A DNA stretch of 5,391 nt from Actinomycetota bacterium (lineage in GTDB: Bacteria; Actinomycetota; Thermoleophilia; Gaiellales; Gaiellaceae): the NCBI GenBank assembly GCA_013817555.1, contig JACDCN010000164.1, forward strand, positions 1 through 5,391, in the 5' to 3' direction. Position numbers and translations under genes: made by a program. Positions 4,789 through 5,391 of the stretch are shown here, in pieces. The stretch's first letter is position 1; each line of letters begins with the position of its first letter. The notes under the pieces are model-generated. The model had not been told where the DNA came from. It saw only the letters and a list, made by a program, of their open reading frames with translations, and searched no databases.

Positions 4789-5391
4789 CTACTTGGCGCG
4801 CTGGAAGGCAGACCAGCCTGGATACCCAGCCCGTGAGCCAAGCTGCTCCTCGATCCGGAGCAACTGGTTGTACTTCGCCACGCGATCGGTCCGCGACGGG
4901 GCTCCGGTCTTGATCTGGCCTGCGTTCACGGCTACAGCGAGGTCGGCGATCGTCGTGTCCTCCGTCTCGCCCGAGCGATGGGAGATTACGGTCGCGTACC
5001 CGGCCGCCTTCGCGACCTCGATCGTCTCCAGCGCCTCGGTCAGCGTCCCGATTTGGTTCACCTTGACGAGGATCGCGTTCCCGACGCTCTCCGCTATGCC
5101 TCGCCGTAGGAACTCGTCGTTCGTCACGAAGAGGTCGTCACCGACCAGCTGGACGGCGTGGCCCAGCTTCTCGGTCAGCGTACGCCAGTCATCCCAGGCG
5201 TTTTCGTCGAGGCCGTCCTCGACCGAGACGAGCGGGTAGCGCTCCGCGAGCGAAGCGTAGAAGTCGATCATCGCCGCCGGCTCGAGCGTGCGACCCTCGC
5301 CCGGGAGCTCGTAGCGCCCGTCACGGAAGATCTCGCTCGCAGCCGGATCGAGCGCGATCCCCACCCGCTCGCGATGACCCGCGCGCTCCGC
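4789..5391 (-). CDS. eno: enolase (phosphopyruvate hydratase), C-terminal part
   Basis: The last 200 residues of enolase are present; the N-terminal half lies beyond the right edge. The open frame continues to base 5391, so the GTG at 5364 is internal and not a start. The enzyme dehydrates 2-phosphoglycerate to phosphoenolpyruvate. All C-terminal active-site elements are visible, numbered in this fragment: metal ligands Asp15 (IALDPAASE), Glu58 (VSVEDGL) and Asp85 (LVGDDLFVTN), catalytic Lys110 (LVKVNQIGTLTEAL), the SHRSGETEDTTIADLAVA block (137-154) with His138 and Ser140, Lys161 (GQIKTGAPSR) and VAKYNQLLRIEEQLG. It ends QRAK with TAG at 4791-4789. Its product is the substrate of the next gene, pyk, 12 nt downstream. 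Confidence 0.98.
   Translation of the reverse strand, partial: AERAGHRERVGIALDPAASEIFRDGRYELPGEGRTLEPAAMIDFYASLAERYPLVSVEDGLDENAWDDWRTLTEKLGHAVQLVGDDLFVTNDEFLRRGIAESVGNAILVKVNQIGTLTEALETIEVAKAAGYATVISHRSGETEDTTIADLAVAVNAGQIKTGAPSRTDRVAKYNQLLRIEEQLGSRAGYPGWSAFQRAK

Noticed and set aside
3751..4836. Long plus-strand open frame (361 codons) opposite pyruvate kinase
   Set aside because: It is antisense to a clear pyk with all motifs, its product is Arg/Asp/His-rich without any recognisable fold, and such frames are routine in high-GC codon patterns.

Overview
The window is high-GC, densely packed bacterial chromosome. Many genes start with GTG, genes abut or overlap within operons, and an enolase - FtsB/DivIC - DUF501 cluster is present. 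That cluster is an actinobacterial hallmark, so I infer a high-GC actinobacterium. A deep-branching lineage such as Thermoleophilia (Gaiellales or Solirubrobacterales) seems likely, but this is inference from style and gene order, not from a marker search.

Right half (minus strand, transcribed right to left): the 3' part of enolase (eno, 5391-4789, cut by the window edge), then a complete pyruvate kinase (pyk, 4776-3364), an FtsB/DivIC-type septum protein (3264-2884) overlapping a DUF501 gene (2894-2376), a 104-aa unknown protein (2299-1985) and a 78-aa single-pass membrane protein (1971-1735). The last two steps of glycolysis are thus adjacent to a cell-division membrane protein in one probable operon. 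The pyruvate kinase carries the Leu/Gln/Lys/Ile residue set of the K+-independent branch of the family.

Two near-identical 70-76 bp palindromic repeats lie at 2310-2379 and 3284-3359. They sit immediately after the DUF501 and pyk stop codons, in the same orientation, and bracket the ftsB-DUF501 pair. Each has arms of about 21 bp ending in CTAG and a small GC-rich core hairpin. They are the most unusual structure here and look like a small dispersed palindromic repeat (REP- or MITE-like). Removing each element while leaving one CTAG would restore tight operon spacing at both sites.

Left half: a plus-strand four-helix membrane protein (1252-1707) converges on the minus-strand operon, with a 9-bp hairpin between them that could terminate both. 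It diverges from a minus-strand pair: a 78-aa C-terminally anchored membrane protein (1178-942) and, 4 nt later, a large multi-pass membrane protein fused to a spermidine-synthase-like domain (937 to beyond the left edge). The 73-bp divergent gap holds promoter-like boxes placed so that both transcripts could be leaderless.

No stretch over 300 bases lacks a gene. I see no tRNA, rRNA, CRISPR array, complete insertion sequence or defence system. Apart from the repeats the region is ordinary housekeeping plus small membrane proteins of unknown role.
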